A DNA stretch of 64,000 nucleotides from Tabrizicola aquatica (lineage in GTDB: Bacteria > Pseudomonadota > Alphaproteobacteria > Rhodobacterales > Rhodobacteraceae). The translations under genes and the position numbers were made by a program. Every line of letters starts with the position of its first letter. Within the stretch, counting starts at the first letter, position 1. This document shows positions 9,465 through 17,831 of this stretch, piece after piece. A model generated the notes under the pieces. It had not been told where the DNA came from, did not search any database, and saw only the letters and a list, made by a program, of their open reading frames with translations. The stretch lies in assembly GCF_002900975.1 (NCBI RefSeq), contig NZ_PJON01000001.1:868001-932000 (forward strand), in the 5' to 3' direction.

Positions 9465-9722
9465 GCCGATGGCGCGGATCAAGAAACCCCTAATGCCCAC
9501 GCGCAAGGTGTTGATATTTTTCGATTCTCAGGATTTGTTCGCACCGCGCGGCGCCTGGGCGGGCTATGCGCCGGAGATGCCGGTCGATATCCGGGTGCGC
9601 TTGATCCGATACAGGCGCCCTCCTACGGCGTGCCGGGCGATGAACGGGCCGATGGCGCGGGTTAAGAAACCCCTAACGACCACGAGCAAGCCGTTGTTAT
9701 TTCTCGATTCTCAGGATTTGTC
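9367..9722. repeat. Diverged ~183-bp tandem duplication of the DUF1028 3' end
   Basis: Copy 1 (9367-9540) includes the last codons and stop of the DUF1028 gene and about 75 bp of flank. Copy 2 (9551-9722) repeats the same order: GCGCCTGGGCG at 9367 and 9551, AAGAAACCCCTAA at 9481 and 9664, TCGATTCTCAGGATTTG at 9521 and 9704. The offset is 184 then 183 bp, from a 1-base indel that also destroys the coding frame in copy 2. Copy 2 is therefore a decaying pseudo-3' end. It fills most of the gene-free interval 9465-9758; I see no other gene there. Confidence 0.9.
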
Positions 9723-9733
9723 CACCGTGGACA
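9719..9733. promoter_or_regulatory. 15-bp dyad TGTCCAC-C-GTGGACA
   Basis: A perfect 7+7 inverted repeat around a single central base, 25 bp before the monooxygenase ATG. The one-base centre cannot form an RNA hairpin loop, so a DNA-level binding site for a dimeric protein is the simplest reading (inference). The same dyad, differing only at the central base, occurs 1 bp after the crtC stop (35800-35814). It is not a TGT-N12-ACA site. Confidence 0.5.
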
Positions 9734-9758
9734 CCCAAACCCGCAGGCCCGCCCGACC

Positions 9759-10973
9759 ATGACCGAAACCACCCACACCCTTGTCATCGGCGGCGGTCAG
9801 GCCGGGGTCGCGACCTCGGCCCACCTGCAGAAACAGGGCATCCCCCACCTCGTCCTGGAACGCGCTCGCATCGCCGAAAGGTGGCGGTCCGAGCGGTGGG
9901 ACAGCCTGGTCGCGAACGGCCCCGCCTGGCACGACCGCTTCCCCGAGGCCGAGTTCCAGGGGCTCTCCCCCGACGCCTTCGCCCCGAAAGACGCCGTCGC
10001 CGCCTACTTCGAAACCTTCGTCCGAACCCGCGACCTGCCGATCCGGACAGGGGTGGAGGTCACGCGGCTGGAACGGACCGAGGCAGGCTTCCGCGCCACC
10101 ACCCCCAAGGGCGTGATCGCGGCGCGGAACGTCGTCGTTGCCACCGGCCCGTTCCAGACCCCGGTGATCCCGACCGTCGTCACCGACCCCGCCATCACCC
10201 AGCTTCACTCCAGCAGCTACCGCAACCCCGCCCAACTGCCCGAAGGTGCCGTGCTGGTTGTCGGCGCCGGCTCATCCGGCGCGCAGATCGCCGAGGAACT
10301 GGCCCGCGCCGGCCACCGCGTCCACCTGTCCATCGGCCCCCACGACCGCCCACCCCGCCGCTATCGGGGGCAGGATTTTGTCTGGTGGCTGGGCAAACTG
10401 GGCAAGTGGGACGTGAAAACCCCGTCGCCGGGGACCGAACACGTCACCATCGCCGTCTCGGGCGCGTATGGCGGGCAGACGATGGACTTCCGCCGCCTTG
10501 CCGCGCTGGGGGTGACGCTCTTGGGTCGGGCGGGAAGCTACCGGGACGGCCGCCTTCACTTTGCCGACGACCTTGCCCGCAACATCGAGGCCGGGGATCG
10601 CAACTACCTCTCGGTCCTGGACGAGGCCGACGCCTATGCCGCGGCCCAGGGACTGGACCTGCCCGCAGAGCCGGAGGCGCGGCAGTTCCTGCCCCTTCCT
10701 CCGTCCGTGACCCAGCCGATCCTGTCGCTGGACCTGGCAGCGGAGGGCATCTCCACCATCCTCTGGGCCACCGGCTTCCGCCTGGATTTCGGCTGGATCG
10801 ACCTTGACATCTTCCGCGACGATGGCCGCCCCCGCCATCAGGACGGGGTCAGCGAGGTGCCGGGCCTCTACTTCGTCGGCCTGCCGTGGCTGTCCTGCCG
10901 GGGCTCGGCCTTCATCTGGGGTGCCTGGCGCGATGCGGAACGGCTGGCCGCCCACATCGCGGGCCGAGGTTAG
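9759..10973 (+). CDS. Flavin-dependent monooxygenase-like NAD(P)/FAD oxidoreductase
   Basis: A 404-residue two-dinucleotide-fold flavoprotein. The FAD site is TLVIGGGQAGVATSAHL (about residues 7-23). The NAD(P) site is VLVVGAGSSGAQIAEELARAG (about residue 166). A TQLHSSSYRNP segment between them matches the flavin-monooxygenase fingerprint region, and ATGFRLDF lies near the C-terminus. It resembles CzcO/YUCCA-type monooxygenases and probably inserts one oxygen atom into a small hydrophobic substrate. The gene ends tail-to-tail with the following minus-strand dehydrogenase, overlapping it by 4 bp. Confidence 0.82.
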   Translation: MTETTHTLVIGGGQAGVATSAHLQKQGIPHLVLERARIAERWRSERWDSLVANGPAWHDRFPEAEFQGLSPDAFAPKDAVAAYFETFVRTRDLPIRTGVEVTRLERTEAGFRATTPKGVIAARNVVVATGPFQTPVIPTVVTDPAITQLHSSSYRNPAQLPEGAVLVVGAGSSGAQIAEELARAGHRVHLSIGPHDRPPRRYRGQDFVWWLGKLGKWDVKTPSPGTEHVTIAVSGAYGGQTMDFRRLAALGVTLLGRAGSYRDGRLHFADDLARNIEAGDRNYLSVLDEADAYAAAQGLDLPAEPEARQFLPLPPSVTQPILSLDLAAEGISTILWATGFRLDFGWIDLDIFRDDGRPRHQDGVSEVPGLYFVGLPWLSCRGSAFIWGAWRDAERLAAHIAGRG

Positions 10974-12481
10974 CGCAGGTCCTCGGGCAAAAGGTCCAGC
11001 GGCAGGTTCTGGAAGCTGACCGGACGCAGGAAGCGGCGGATCGACATCGTGCCGACGCTGGTCGCGCCAAAGTTGGTCGAGGCCGGGTAAGGCCCGCCGT
11101 GGACCATCGCGTCGCTGACCTCCACCCCGGTCGGGTAGCCGTTGACGATCACCCGGCCCGCCTTCCGCTCCAGGATCGGCAGCAGCTTGCGGGCGGTGGG
11201 CTTGTCGGCCTCGTCCAGATGCAGGGTCGTGGTCAACTGGCCCTGCAGGCTGCGGGCGATGGCCAGCATCTCGTCCTCACCCGTGACGGTCACGATCAGG
11301 CCGAGGGGACCGAACACCTCTTCCGCCAGGGCATGGTTGGCCAGCCAGTCGGCGGCGGTGATCTGGAAAAGCTGCGGCAGGGCGTTGCGGCGGTCGCAGA
11401 CCTGCGTGAGCAGGCTTTGCACCCCCGGCGCACCCGCCATCTGTTCGGTGCCGCGGGAATAGGCCCCGGCGATCCCTTCGGTCAGCATGACCTGCGAGCC
11501 GACGGCGCGCAGGGCGTCCAGCGTTGCCTGGGCCAGCGCGTCGGCCTGGTCCTGGCGCACCACGGCGATGCCGGGATTGGTGCAGAACTGGCCCGCCCCC
11601 AGCGTCAGGGAGCCCGACCAGCCCTTGGCAATCGCCTCGCCCCGCGCGGCCATGGCGGCCGGGAGCAGGAACATCGGGTTGACGCTGCCCAACTCACCGA
11701 AGAACGGGATCGGCTCGGGGCGTTGGGCGCAGAGGTCGAACAGCGCGCGACCACCGGCAAGGCTGCCGGTGAAGCCCACCGCCTTGATCAGCGGATGCTG
11801 CACCACGGCCGCGCCAACCTTGCGGTCGCCGCCCTGGATCAGGCTGAACACGCCGGGATGCAGGTCCAGCGCCTTGATGGCCGCAAGGACGGCCTCGGCC
11901 ACGATCTCGGCGGTGCCGGGATGGGCGGAGTGGCCCTTGACCACGACCGGGCAGCCGGCGGCCAAGGCGGCGGCGGTGTCGCCCCCGGCGGTCGAGAAGG
12001 CCAAGGGGAAGTTCGAGGCGCCAAACACCGCGACCGGGCCGACCGGGCGCTGGATCAGGCGGATTTCCGGGCGGGGGGCCGGCTGGCGGTCGGGCAGCGC
12101 CGGATCGGTGCGGCGGTCAAGGTAGTCGCCCTTGCGGATGTGGCTTGCGAAAAGCCGCAGTTGCATGGTGGTGCGGCCGCGCTCACCCTCCAGCCGGGCG
12201 GTGGGCAGGCCGGTTTCTTGCGTGCCGATCAGTGTGATGTCGGCCCCGCGCGCCTCGATCTCGTCGGCGATGCGGTCCAGGAAGGCGGCGCGGGTCTCGC
12301 GGCTGGTATAGGCGTAGGTCCAGAACGCCTCTTCGGCGGCGCGGGCAGCCTGGTCGACCAGCGCGGGCGTGCCGACCGAGAACTGGTGCACCGGGCCGGA
12401 CGCCGGCTCGGACGGAAAGGTGTCGGGGGTGTTCACCCAGGTTCCGGCGATCAGATGCGCGCCATGCGGGGTCCAGGTCAT
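10970..12481 (-). CDS. Aldehyde dehydrogenase, 2-ketoglutarate-semialdehyde type
   Basis: A 503-residue NADP-type aldehyde dehydrogenase. Motifs are FGASNFPLAFSTAGGDTAAA, the glutamate motif ELGSVNPMFLLP, and the catalytic cysteine in GAGQFCTNPGIAVV. These are characteristic of alpha-ketoglutaric-semialdehyde dehydrogenases, which feed pentose, uronate or hydroxyproline breakdown into 2-oxoglutarate. ATG 12481 is preferred over an upstream in-frame ATG at 12523 because AAAGGAC lies about 7 nt before it. The aminotransferase gene ends 72 bp upstream on the same strand. Confidence 0.85.
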   Translation of the reverse strand: MTWTPHGAHLIAGTWVNTPDTFPSEPASGPVHQFSVGTPALVDQAARAAEEAFWTYAYTSRETRAAFLDRIADEIEARGADITLIGTQETGLPTARLEGERGRTTMQLRLFASHIRKGDYLDRRTDPALPDRQPAPRPEIRLIQRPVGPVAVFGASNFPLAFSTAGGDTAAALAAGCPVVVKGHSAHPGTAEIVAEAVLAAIKALDLHPGVFSLIQGGDRKVGAAVVQHPLIKAVGFTGSLAGGRALFDLCAQRPEPIPFFGELGSVNPMFLLPAAMAARGEAIAKGWSGSLTLGAGQFCTNPGIAVVRQDQADALAQATLDALRAVGSQVMLTEGIAGAYSRGTEQMAGAPGVQSLLTQVCDRRNALPQLFQITAADWLANHALAEEVFGPLGLIVTVTGEDEMLAIARSLQGQLTTTLHLDEADKPTARKLLPILERKAGRVIVNGYPTGVEVSDAMVHGGPYPASTNFGATSVGTMSIRRFLRPVSFQNLPLDLLPEDLR

Positions 12482-12553
12482 GTTCGGTCCTTTTCGTTCC
12501 GGCGGGCCGATCTTCACATCCAAGGTGAAGACTTCAGCGCACCGCTTTGCTTT

Positions 12554-13756
12554 TCATACGTTTCTTGCGATGACCTGAGCCGCTGCGGCCAGCGCACCGT
12601 CACCATGCGGGATGTCCAGTGCGGTCAGCCCCGCCTCCATCACCGCAAGGGCACCCAGGGTCATGTGGGCGTTCACATGGCCCATATGAGCGACGCGCAG
12701 GAAGCCATGATAGGCCGGGTCGGTCGAGGGCGCCATGCCAAGCCCGATGCCAAGCGTGACGCCGGCCTTCTTTTCGCACCAGTCGCGCAGGCGGGTGGCG
12801 TGCGGCGCGCCGAAACGGGCGGCGGTGACCGACCAGCCGCGATCGCCGGGGTTCGCCACGTTCATCCCGATCTGAGGGTTGCCCTGGCCCCAGGCGTCGA
12901 AGGCGGCCCACACCGCGCTGGCCAGGGTGTGGTGCCGCTTCCAGACCTGGGGCATCCCCTCTTCGCGCAGCATGTCCAGGGCCTCGCGCAGGCCGTAAAG
13001 GTGGCTGGTGGGCGCGGTGCCGTCCCACATCTGCCAGAACTCCTCGGGCTCGGCCCGCGGGCCCCAGGCCCAGTAGGGCGTCGCCAGGTCCGAGGGACCG
13101 CACCGCTGGCGGGCGGCTTCCGAGAACCAGACGAAGGCCAGACCGGGTGGCGTCATCAGCCCCTTCTGGCAGGCCGCGACCATCACGTCGACGCCCCAGT
13201 CGTCCATGCGAAACTCGTCACAGCCCAGCGAGGCGATGCAGTCCACCGCCAGCAGCGCCGGGTGGCCGGCCGCATCCATCGAGGCTCGCAGGGCCGGGAT
13301 GTCGGTCTTGATCGAACTGGCGGTATCGACATGCGTGGTCAGGACCGCCTTGATCCTGTGGCCGCTGTCGGCGCGCAGAGCTTCTTCGACCCGGGTGAAA
13401 TCGACCGGCGCGGATTTGCCGAAGTCCAGGACCTCGACCACGATCCCCATGGCGCGGGCGGAATTGGCCCAAGACAGGCCGAACTGACCCACCGCCAGCA
13501 CCAGCGCCTTGTCGCCGCGGTTGAACAGGTTGGCATTCGCCGCCTCCCATCCCGCATGGCCGTTGCCGATATACATCGCCACATGCCCGGTGGTCCCGGC
13601 GACCATGCGCAGGTCGGGCCACAGGCTGGCGACCATCTCGATCAGGGGGCCTTCATAGATGTTGGGCGAGCCCTGGTGCATCGCGCGCAGCACCCGGTCA
13701 GGGATGACCGAGGGGCCGGGAATGGCCAGATAGGGGCGGCCGTTGGCAAGGCTCAT
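12554..13756 (-). CDS. Serine-glyoxylate aminotransferase-like PLP enzyme
   Basis: A 400-residue class-V aminotransferase. The N-terminal region reads RPYLAIPGPSVIPDRVLRAM. The substrate and PLP region has AGTTGHVAMYIGN, the conserved Asp in LLAVDCIASLG and the PLP-lysine in VAACQKGLMTPPGLAFVW. The family transfers an amino group from serine or alanine to glyoxylate. ATG 13756 is chosen because GGAGAG precedes it at 4-5 nt; the frame extends further upstream without a better site. It is divergent from the ABC exporter. Confidence 0.85.
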   Translation of the reverse strand: MSLANGRPYLAIPGPSVIPDRVLRAMHQGSPNIYEGPLIEMVASLWPDLRMVAGTTGHVAMYIGNGHAGWEAANANLFNRGDKALVLAVGQFGLSWANSARAMGIVVEVLDFGKSAPVDFTRVEEALRADSGHRIKAVLTTHVDTASSIKTDIPALRASMDAAGHPALLAVDCIASLGCDEFRMDDWGVDVMVAACQKGLMTPPGLAFVWFSEAARQRCGPSDLATPYWAWGPRAEPEEFWQMWDGTAPTSHLYGLREALDMLREEGMPQVWKRHHTLASAVWAAFDAWGQGNPQIGMNVANPGDRGWSVTAARFGAPHATRLRDWCEKKAGVTLGIGLGMAPSTDPAYHGFLRVAHMGHVNAHMTLGALAVMEAGLTALDIPHGDGALAAAAQVIARNV

Positions 13757-13880
13757 GCGTCTCTCCATCGCTTCACCGCCATGGCTAGGCCGGGGCGCGC
13801 CCAGCGTCAACCGGCGCAGCTTGAGAGCGGGGCGCTTTCCCGGTAAACCCCGGCCTGACTGTCCGAAAGGCCCCCAGCCC

Positions 13881-15632
13881 GTGCCGACCGACCGCGCCTA
13901 TACTTCCCGTTCCCTGTTCGCCCGGTTCTGGCGCGGCTATCTGCGTCCGCATCTGGGGTTGATGGGGCTGGCCTTCTTGATGATGGTGATCGAGGGGTCC
14001 ACGCTGGGTCTGCTCAGCTACATGATCGAGCCGCTGTTCGACCAGGTCTTCACTCCCGGCGGCAGCGGGGCGCTGCTGTGGGTGGGCGGGGCGATCCTGG
14101 CACTGTTCGTGCTGCGCGCCGCGACCTCACTTCTGGGGCGCTGGCTTCTGGCGCAGGTGAACCAGACCAGTGCGGGCGAGATGCAGGTGGACCTGCTTGG
14201 CCATCTGCTGACGCTGGATGCGGGGTTCTTTGCCGCGAACTCGCCCGGCAAGCTGATCGAGCGGGTGCAGGGCGACACCATGGCCGTGCAAGGTGCGGCC
14301 ACCATGCTGGTGGGTGGCATCGGCCGCGACGTGGTGGCGCTGGTCGGGTTGTTCACCGTGGCGATCATGATCGACCCGCTGTGGACCCTGGCCGCGCTGG
14401 TCGGCGCGCCGCTGCTGATCCTGCCCGCGATCGTGCTGCGCCGCTACCTGCGCCGCAAGGCGATGCACACGCGCGAGCAGGCCGGCCTGCGCGCCACCCG
14501 GCTGGACGAGATCTTTCACGGCATCCAGGCGGTCAAGCTGAACCGGATGGAGGGCTACCAGACCTCGCGCTTCCAGCGGATCGTGCAGACCATCGTCCGG
14601 GCCGAGGTCAAGACCGTGGTCGGTCGCACCGCCATGCCGGCTCTGGTCGACGTGATCACCGGCCTTGGCTTTTTCGCCGTCCTCATGCTGGGTGGCAGCG
14701 AAGTTGCGGCGGGCGAGCGGACGACGGGCGAGTTCATGTCCTTTTTCACCGCCATGGCGCTGACCTTTCAGCCGATCCGCCGGCTGGGCGATCTTGCCGG
14801 CCAGTGGCAGGTGGCAGAGGCAAGCCTTGAGCGGATTTTCGAGCTTTTCGACACCCTGCCCTCGGGCAGCCGTCCGGCCGTCAGCCGCGCCTGCCCGGCC
14901 CCTGGCGCCCCGGAGATCCGGTTCGAGGCGGTCAGTTTCACCTATCCCGACCGTCCGGTCCTGAAGGCGCTGACCTTCACGGCCGAGGCCGGAAAGGTCA
15001 CCGCCCTGGTCGGACCCTCGGGCGCGGGGAAGTCCACCGTCTTTCAACTGATCAGCGCGCTGATCGAGCCGCAGGATGGCCGCATTCTGATCGGCGGTGT
15101 CGATGTGCAGGACCTCAGCCTGTCGGACCAGCGGGCATTGCTGGCCTCGGTCACCCAGGACGCGGCGCTGTTTGACGAGACCCTGCGCGAGAACCTGCTT
15201 CTGGGTCGCGCCGATGTCCCGCAGGCCCGCCTGACCGCCGCCCTGACCGATGCCGAGGTTGCCGGGTTTGCCGCGACCCTGCCCCAGGGGTTGGAGACGC
15301 CGGCGGGACCGCGCGGCTCGCTGCTGTCGGGCGGCCAGCGCCAGCGGATCGCAATCGCGCGTGCGCTGCTGGCCGAGGCCCCGGTGCTGCTGCTGGACGA
15401 GGCGACCTCGGCGCTGGATACCCGGACCGAGGCCGCCGTTTCGGCCGCACTGGCCCGGGCGCAGGCGGGGCGGACCACGCTGGTGATCGCGCATCGGCTC
15501 TCGACGGTGAAGGGCGCGGACAAGATCCTGGTCCTGGATCAGGGTCGCCTGATCGAGGAAGGCACCCATGACAGCCTGATGGCCAAGGGCGGGGCCTATG
15601 CGCAGCTGCACCGGGCGCAATTGCGCGACTGA
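13881..15632 (+). CDS. ABC exporter, fused permease-ATPase (MsbA type)
   Basis: About 583 residues from GTG 13881 (GAAAGG lies 10 nt upstream; there is no ATG in a sensible position). The N-terminal half has six predicted membrane helices, beginning LMGLAFLMMVIEGSTLGLL. The C-terminal ATPase has Walker A VGPSGAGKST, signature LLSGGQRQRIAIARAL, Walker B VLLLDEATSALD and an H-loop at VIAHRLSTV. It is a homodimeric half-transporter of the MsbA lipid/drug exporter class. Nothing nearby indicates the substrate. Start confidence is moderate. Confidence 0.88.
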   Translation: MPTDRAYTSRSLFARFWRGYLRPHLGLMGLAFLMMVIEGSTLGLLSYMIEPLFDQVFTPGGSGALLWVGGAILALFVLRAATSLLGRWLLAQVNQTSAGEMQVDLLGHLLTLDAGFFAANSPGKLIERVQGDTMAVQGAATMLVGGIGRDVVALVGLFTVAIMIDPLWTLAALVGAPLLILPAIVLRRYLRRKAMHTREQAGLRATRLDEIFHGIQAVKLNRMEGYQTSRFQRIVQTIVRAEVKTVVGRTAMPALVDVITGLGFFAVLMLGGSEVAAGERTTGEFMSFFTAMALTFQPIRRLGDLAGQWQVAEASLERIFELFDTLPSGSRPAVSRACPAPGAPEIRFEAVSFTYPDRPVLKALTFTAEAGKVTALVGPSGAGKSTVFQLISALIEPQDGRILIGGVDVQDLSLSDQRALLASVTQDAALFDETLRENLLLGRADVPQARLTAALTDAEVAGFAATLPQGLETPAGPRGSLLSGGQRQRIAIARALLAEAPVLLLDEATSALDTRTEAAVSAALARAQAGRTTLVIAHRLSTVKGADKILVLDQGRLIEEGTHDSLMAKGGAYAQLHRAQLRD

Positions 15633-15671
15633 CCCTTTCCCCTTGGCATCGGCCTGCCTATCTTGCCACAC

Positions 15672-16484
15672 ATGATAGATCCGCTTCTGGGCGAAGCCGC
15701 CCCCGACCGCACCGTCTGGACCTTGACCGGCAAGGATGCCCTTGGTTTCCTGCAGGGCCTTGTGTCGAACGACCTGCGCCCGCTGGAACAGGGGCCCGGC
15801 CTGATCTGGGCGGCGCTGCTGACCCCGCAGGGCAAGTATCTGGCGGACTTCTTCGTGGCGCGCCTTGGCGACGGCCTGCTGCATCTGGACATCGCGACAC
15901 CTTTGGCCGCCGACACGCTGCGGCGGCTGACGCTGTACCGGCTGCGCGCCGATGTGCAGATCGCGCCCACGTCGCTGCATGTCCTGCGCGGCCTTGGTCC
16001 CGCACCGACCGGCGCCCTGCCCGACCCGCGCCACCCGGCGCTTGGCTGGCGGGCCTTCAGCGCCACGCCGGGCCAGGCGCCCCGCATCGACTGGGACGCG
16101 ATCCGTGTCGAGCATGAGATCCCGGAAAGCGGGGTCGAGCTGATCCCCGACGACAGCTATATCCTGGAACACGGGTTCGAGCGGCTGCATGGCGTGGACT
16201 TCCGCAAGGGCTGCTATGTCGGGCAGGAAGTCACCGCCCGGATGAAGCACAAGACCGAGCTGCGGAAGGGCCTGGTTCGCGTCAAGGTTGAGGGCACCGC
16301 GCCGGTCGGGACCGAGATTCTGGCGGCGGGCAAGCCAGCCGGGCGCCTATTCACCCAATCGAGCGGCCGGGGGCTTGCCTACCTGCGCTTCGACCGCGCC
16401 GAGGCCGAGCTTCGGGCGGGCCAGGCACAGGTGCGCCCCGATCAAGCGCCCGGGGCCGAGAGAAAATCTTTACCAAAAGGTTGA
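15672..16484 (+). CDS. ygfZ: Folate-binding YgfZ/GcvT-like protein
   Basis: A 270-residue protein of the COG0354 (YgfZ/IBA57) family, which uses folate to help maturation or repair of Fe-S enzymes. The family motif is clear at GVDFRKGCYVGQEVTARMKH, with the conserved cysteine in KGCYVGQE. The N-terminus has the GcvT-like TGKDALGFLQGLVSNDL. ATG 15672 is used, with an alternative TTG 9 bases earlier; no strong ribosome-binding site is visible for either. Confidence 0.88.
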   Translation: MIDPLLGEAAPDRTVWTLTGKDALGFLQGLVSNDLRPLEQGPGLIWAALLTPQGKYLADFFVARLGDGLLHLDIATPLAADTLRRLTLYRLRADVQIAPTSLHVLRGLGPAPTGALPDPRHPALGWRAFSATPGQAPRIDWDAIRVEHEIPESGVELIPDDSYILEHGFERLHGVDFRKGCYVGQEVTARMKHKTELRKGLVRVKVEGTAPVGTEILAAGKPAGRLFTQSSGRGLAYLRFDRAEAELRAGQAQVRPDQAPGAERKSLPKG

Positions 16485-16512
16485 AATATCCAGCGCGCTT
16501 ACCAAATCTCGG

Positions 16513-16581
16513 CGTTAACCCCCAGGGTTAACGACTAAATGATGAGGGAAGGGTTCCAAAGCTATGCGCTGAACGCATAGC
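16513..16581. promoter_or_regulatory. Two perfect inverted repeats before a conserved small gene
   Basis: CGTTAACCC (16513-16521) and GGGTTAACG (16525-16533) form a 9-bp dyad with a 3-nt centre. GCTATGCG (16561-16568) and CGCATAGC (16574-16581) form an 8-bp dyad with a 5-nt centre. Both fall in the AT-richer gap between ygfZ and the 108-residue gene, 92-160 bp before its start. The second could serve as a ygfZ terminator stem but has no U-tract. Operator function is an inference. Confidence 0.45.
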
Positions 16582-16673
16582 AGTTATTCCAAACCGGAAA
16601 CCCCGAATCGCTGTTAAATCGTTACAACCCCGGGACGCTGAGGAAATACAAGAGCAAGAAAAAAGGAAAGCCG

Positions 16674-17000
16674 ATGCTCGATACAATCGACAGCACCGCC
16701 TTCAACTTCGAGCAAGGTCAGCGCGCGCGCAAGCTTTTCGCGGCGGTTGTGCTTGCTGCGCTGGATGATGCCATCGCGGATGACAAGAAATACGGCAACG
16801 GGCCGGACCAGATCGCCCGCTGGGCGCGGTCGCGCGACGGGCGTGAGGTGCTGTCCTGCGCCGGGATCGACCCGAACGAGCGGGTGGTGAAGGGCCTGAT
16901 GGAATTCGTCGCCAAGGGCGTGCGGACCAGCGTCGCCCTGTCGCGCGAGGAATCCGAGCGTCGCCATGCCCTGGAAGCCGAACAGGCCGAAGCCGCCTGA
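16674..17000 (+). CDS. Conserved small protein of unknown function (DUF6280-like)
   Basis: 108 residues, soluble, with central ALDDAIADDKKYGNGPDQIA and a charged C-terminus. AAAGGAAA lies just before ATG 16674. I recognise this as a compact protein conserved in Rhodobacterales, probably the family called DUF6280, but the name is from memory and the function is unknown. It is preceded by two inverted repeats and followed by a hairpin terminator. Confidence 0.75.
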   Translation: MLDTIDSTAFNFEQGQRARKLFAAVVLAALDDAIADDKKYGNGPDQIARWARSRDGREVLSCAGIDPNERVVKGLMEFVAKGVRTSVALSREESERRHALEAEQAEAA

Positions 17001-17023
17001 TCCTTTCCCTGACCGGAAGGCCG

Positions 17024-17046
17024 AACGCGCCCCACCGGGGCGCGTT
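17024..17046 (+). terminator. Hairpin terminator between convergent genes
   Basis: AACGCGCCCC (17024-17033) and GGGGCGCGTT (17037-17046) form a perfect 10-bp stem with a 3-nt loop, followed by GTCGTTTG. It lies between the plus-strand 108-residue gene and the convergent minus-strand gene ending at 17071. It may serve both. Confidence 0.65.
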
Positions 17047-17070
17047 GTCGTTTGTGGATCGGGGTGGCGC

Positions 17071-17730
17071 CTAGTCCAGGGCGCGGGCGGCCAAGGCGCG
17101 ATTGACCTCGGCCCGGACCAGCTTGCGCACGTTGCGGGTGATGCGTTCGCCAAGGCTGCCCTGCAACTCTTGCCGGACCAGGTCGCGCACCAGGCTGTGC
17201 AGCTCTGCCTCGTCCATCACCCGGATCGACTCGTCCTCAAGCATCGCCGCGGACAACACGTCGGCCACGTCGATGTCGTCGTCCTCATGCTCGGCAGCCG
17301 AAGCGGCAGCGTCCACCGGCGCTGCAGCCCGCGGAAACGGGACCACGGGGGCGGCTTCGACGGGTTCCGGCGCTTCGAACCAGCCATCCTCGGCCTCGGG
17401 CCACATCCGGGCTTCGATAACCGGATCCTCGACCAGTTCCGCCTCTTCGGCGGTGAGCGCAAGCTCCGCCAGCGGGGCCTCGGGGGCGCCCCAAAGCGGC
17501 TCTTCCACCCATTCCGCCTCGGCGGCAGAAGCGTCCAGGTCGGCACGATCTGCGCCGGTCAGAATCAGGGGCTTAATGGCCTCCGCCTCGGGGACCACCC
17601 GCAGCGACGGGGTCAGCAACAGCTTGTCGGGCGCAGGTTTGGCGGCACGGGGGCGCTGGTCGGTCGACACCAGCCGCCGGACTGAGGAAACGACATCCTC
17701 GATCTCGTTCGAAGTCAGCGATCCTGGCAT
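17071..17730 (-). CDS. Acidic protein of unknown function with basic C-terminal helix
   Basis: 219 residues. A short N-terminal helix (MPGSLTSNEIEDVVSSVRRL) is followed by a long, low-complexity, Ala/Glu/Pro-rich acidic linker (about residues 60-150). A conserved-looking C-terminal helical region reads LVRDLVRQELQGSLGERI and then a basic RKLVRAEVNRALA. The layout (N-terminal helix, disordered acidic linker, C-terminal helical module) is reminiscent of polar scaffold proteins such as PopZ, but I see no clear homology and assign no function. It lies about 100 bp upstream of tolC on the same strand. Confidence 0.75.
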   Translation of the reverse strand: MPGSLTSNEIEDVVSSVRRLVSTDQRPRAAKPAPDKLLLTPSLRVVPEAEAIKPLILTGADRADLDASAAEAEWVEEPLWGAPEAPLAELALTAEEAELVEDPVIEARMWPEAEDGWFEAPEPVEAAPVVPFPRAAAPVDAAASAAEHEDDDIDVADVLSAAMLEDESIRVMDEAELHSLVRDLVRQELQGSLGERITRNVRKLVRAEVNRALAARALD

Positions 17731-17831
17731 TTTGGCCTTCCGTTCGACCCACTCGAACTCCCCGGCGGCAAGCCTACTCTGGCAAACCCCTGCCGGGCAA
17801 CAGTTTTCGCAGATCGAAGCGCGAGAGCCGC

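Noticed and set aside
9719-9733. Reading the 15-bp dyad as a PpsR site
   Set aside because: Spacing is TGT-N9-ACA, not TGT-N12-ACA.
9382-9762. A 126-codon ORF across the duplicated region
   Set aside because: Its internal sequence repeat is explained by the tandem DNA duplication of the DUF1028 end read in the wrong frame.
10886-13846. A 986-codon plus-strand open frame
   Set aside because: It is antisense to the aldehyde dehydrogenase and aminotransferase genes and shows no domain.
14127-16250. A 707-codon minus-strand open frame
   Set aside because: It is antisense to the ABC exporter and ygfZ, which carry intact Walker and KGCYVGQE motifs.
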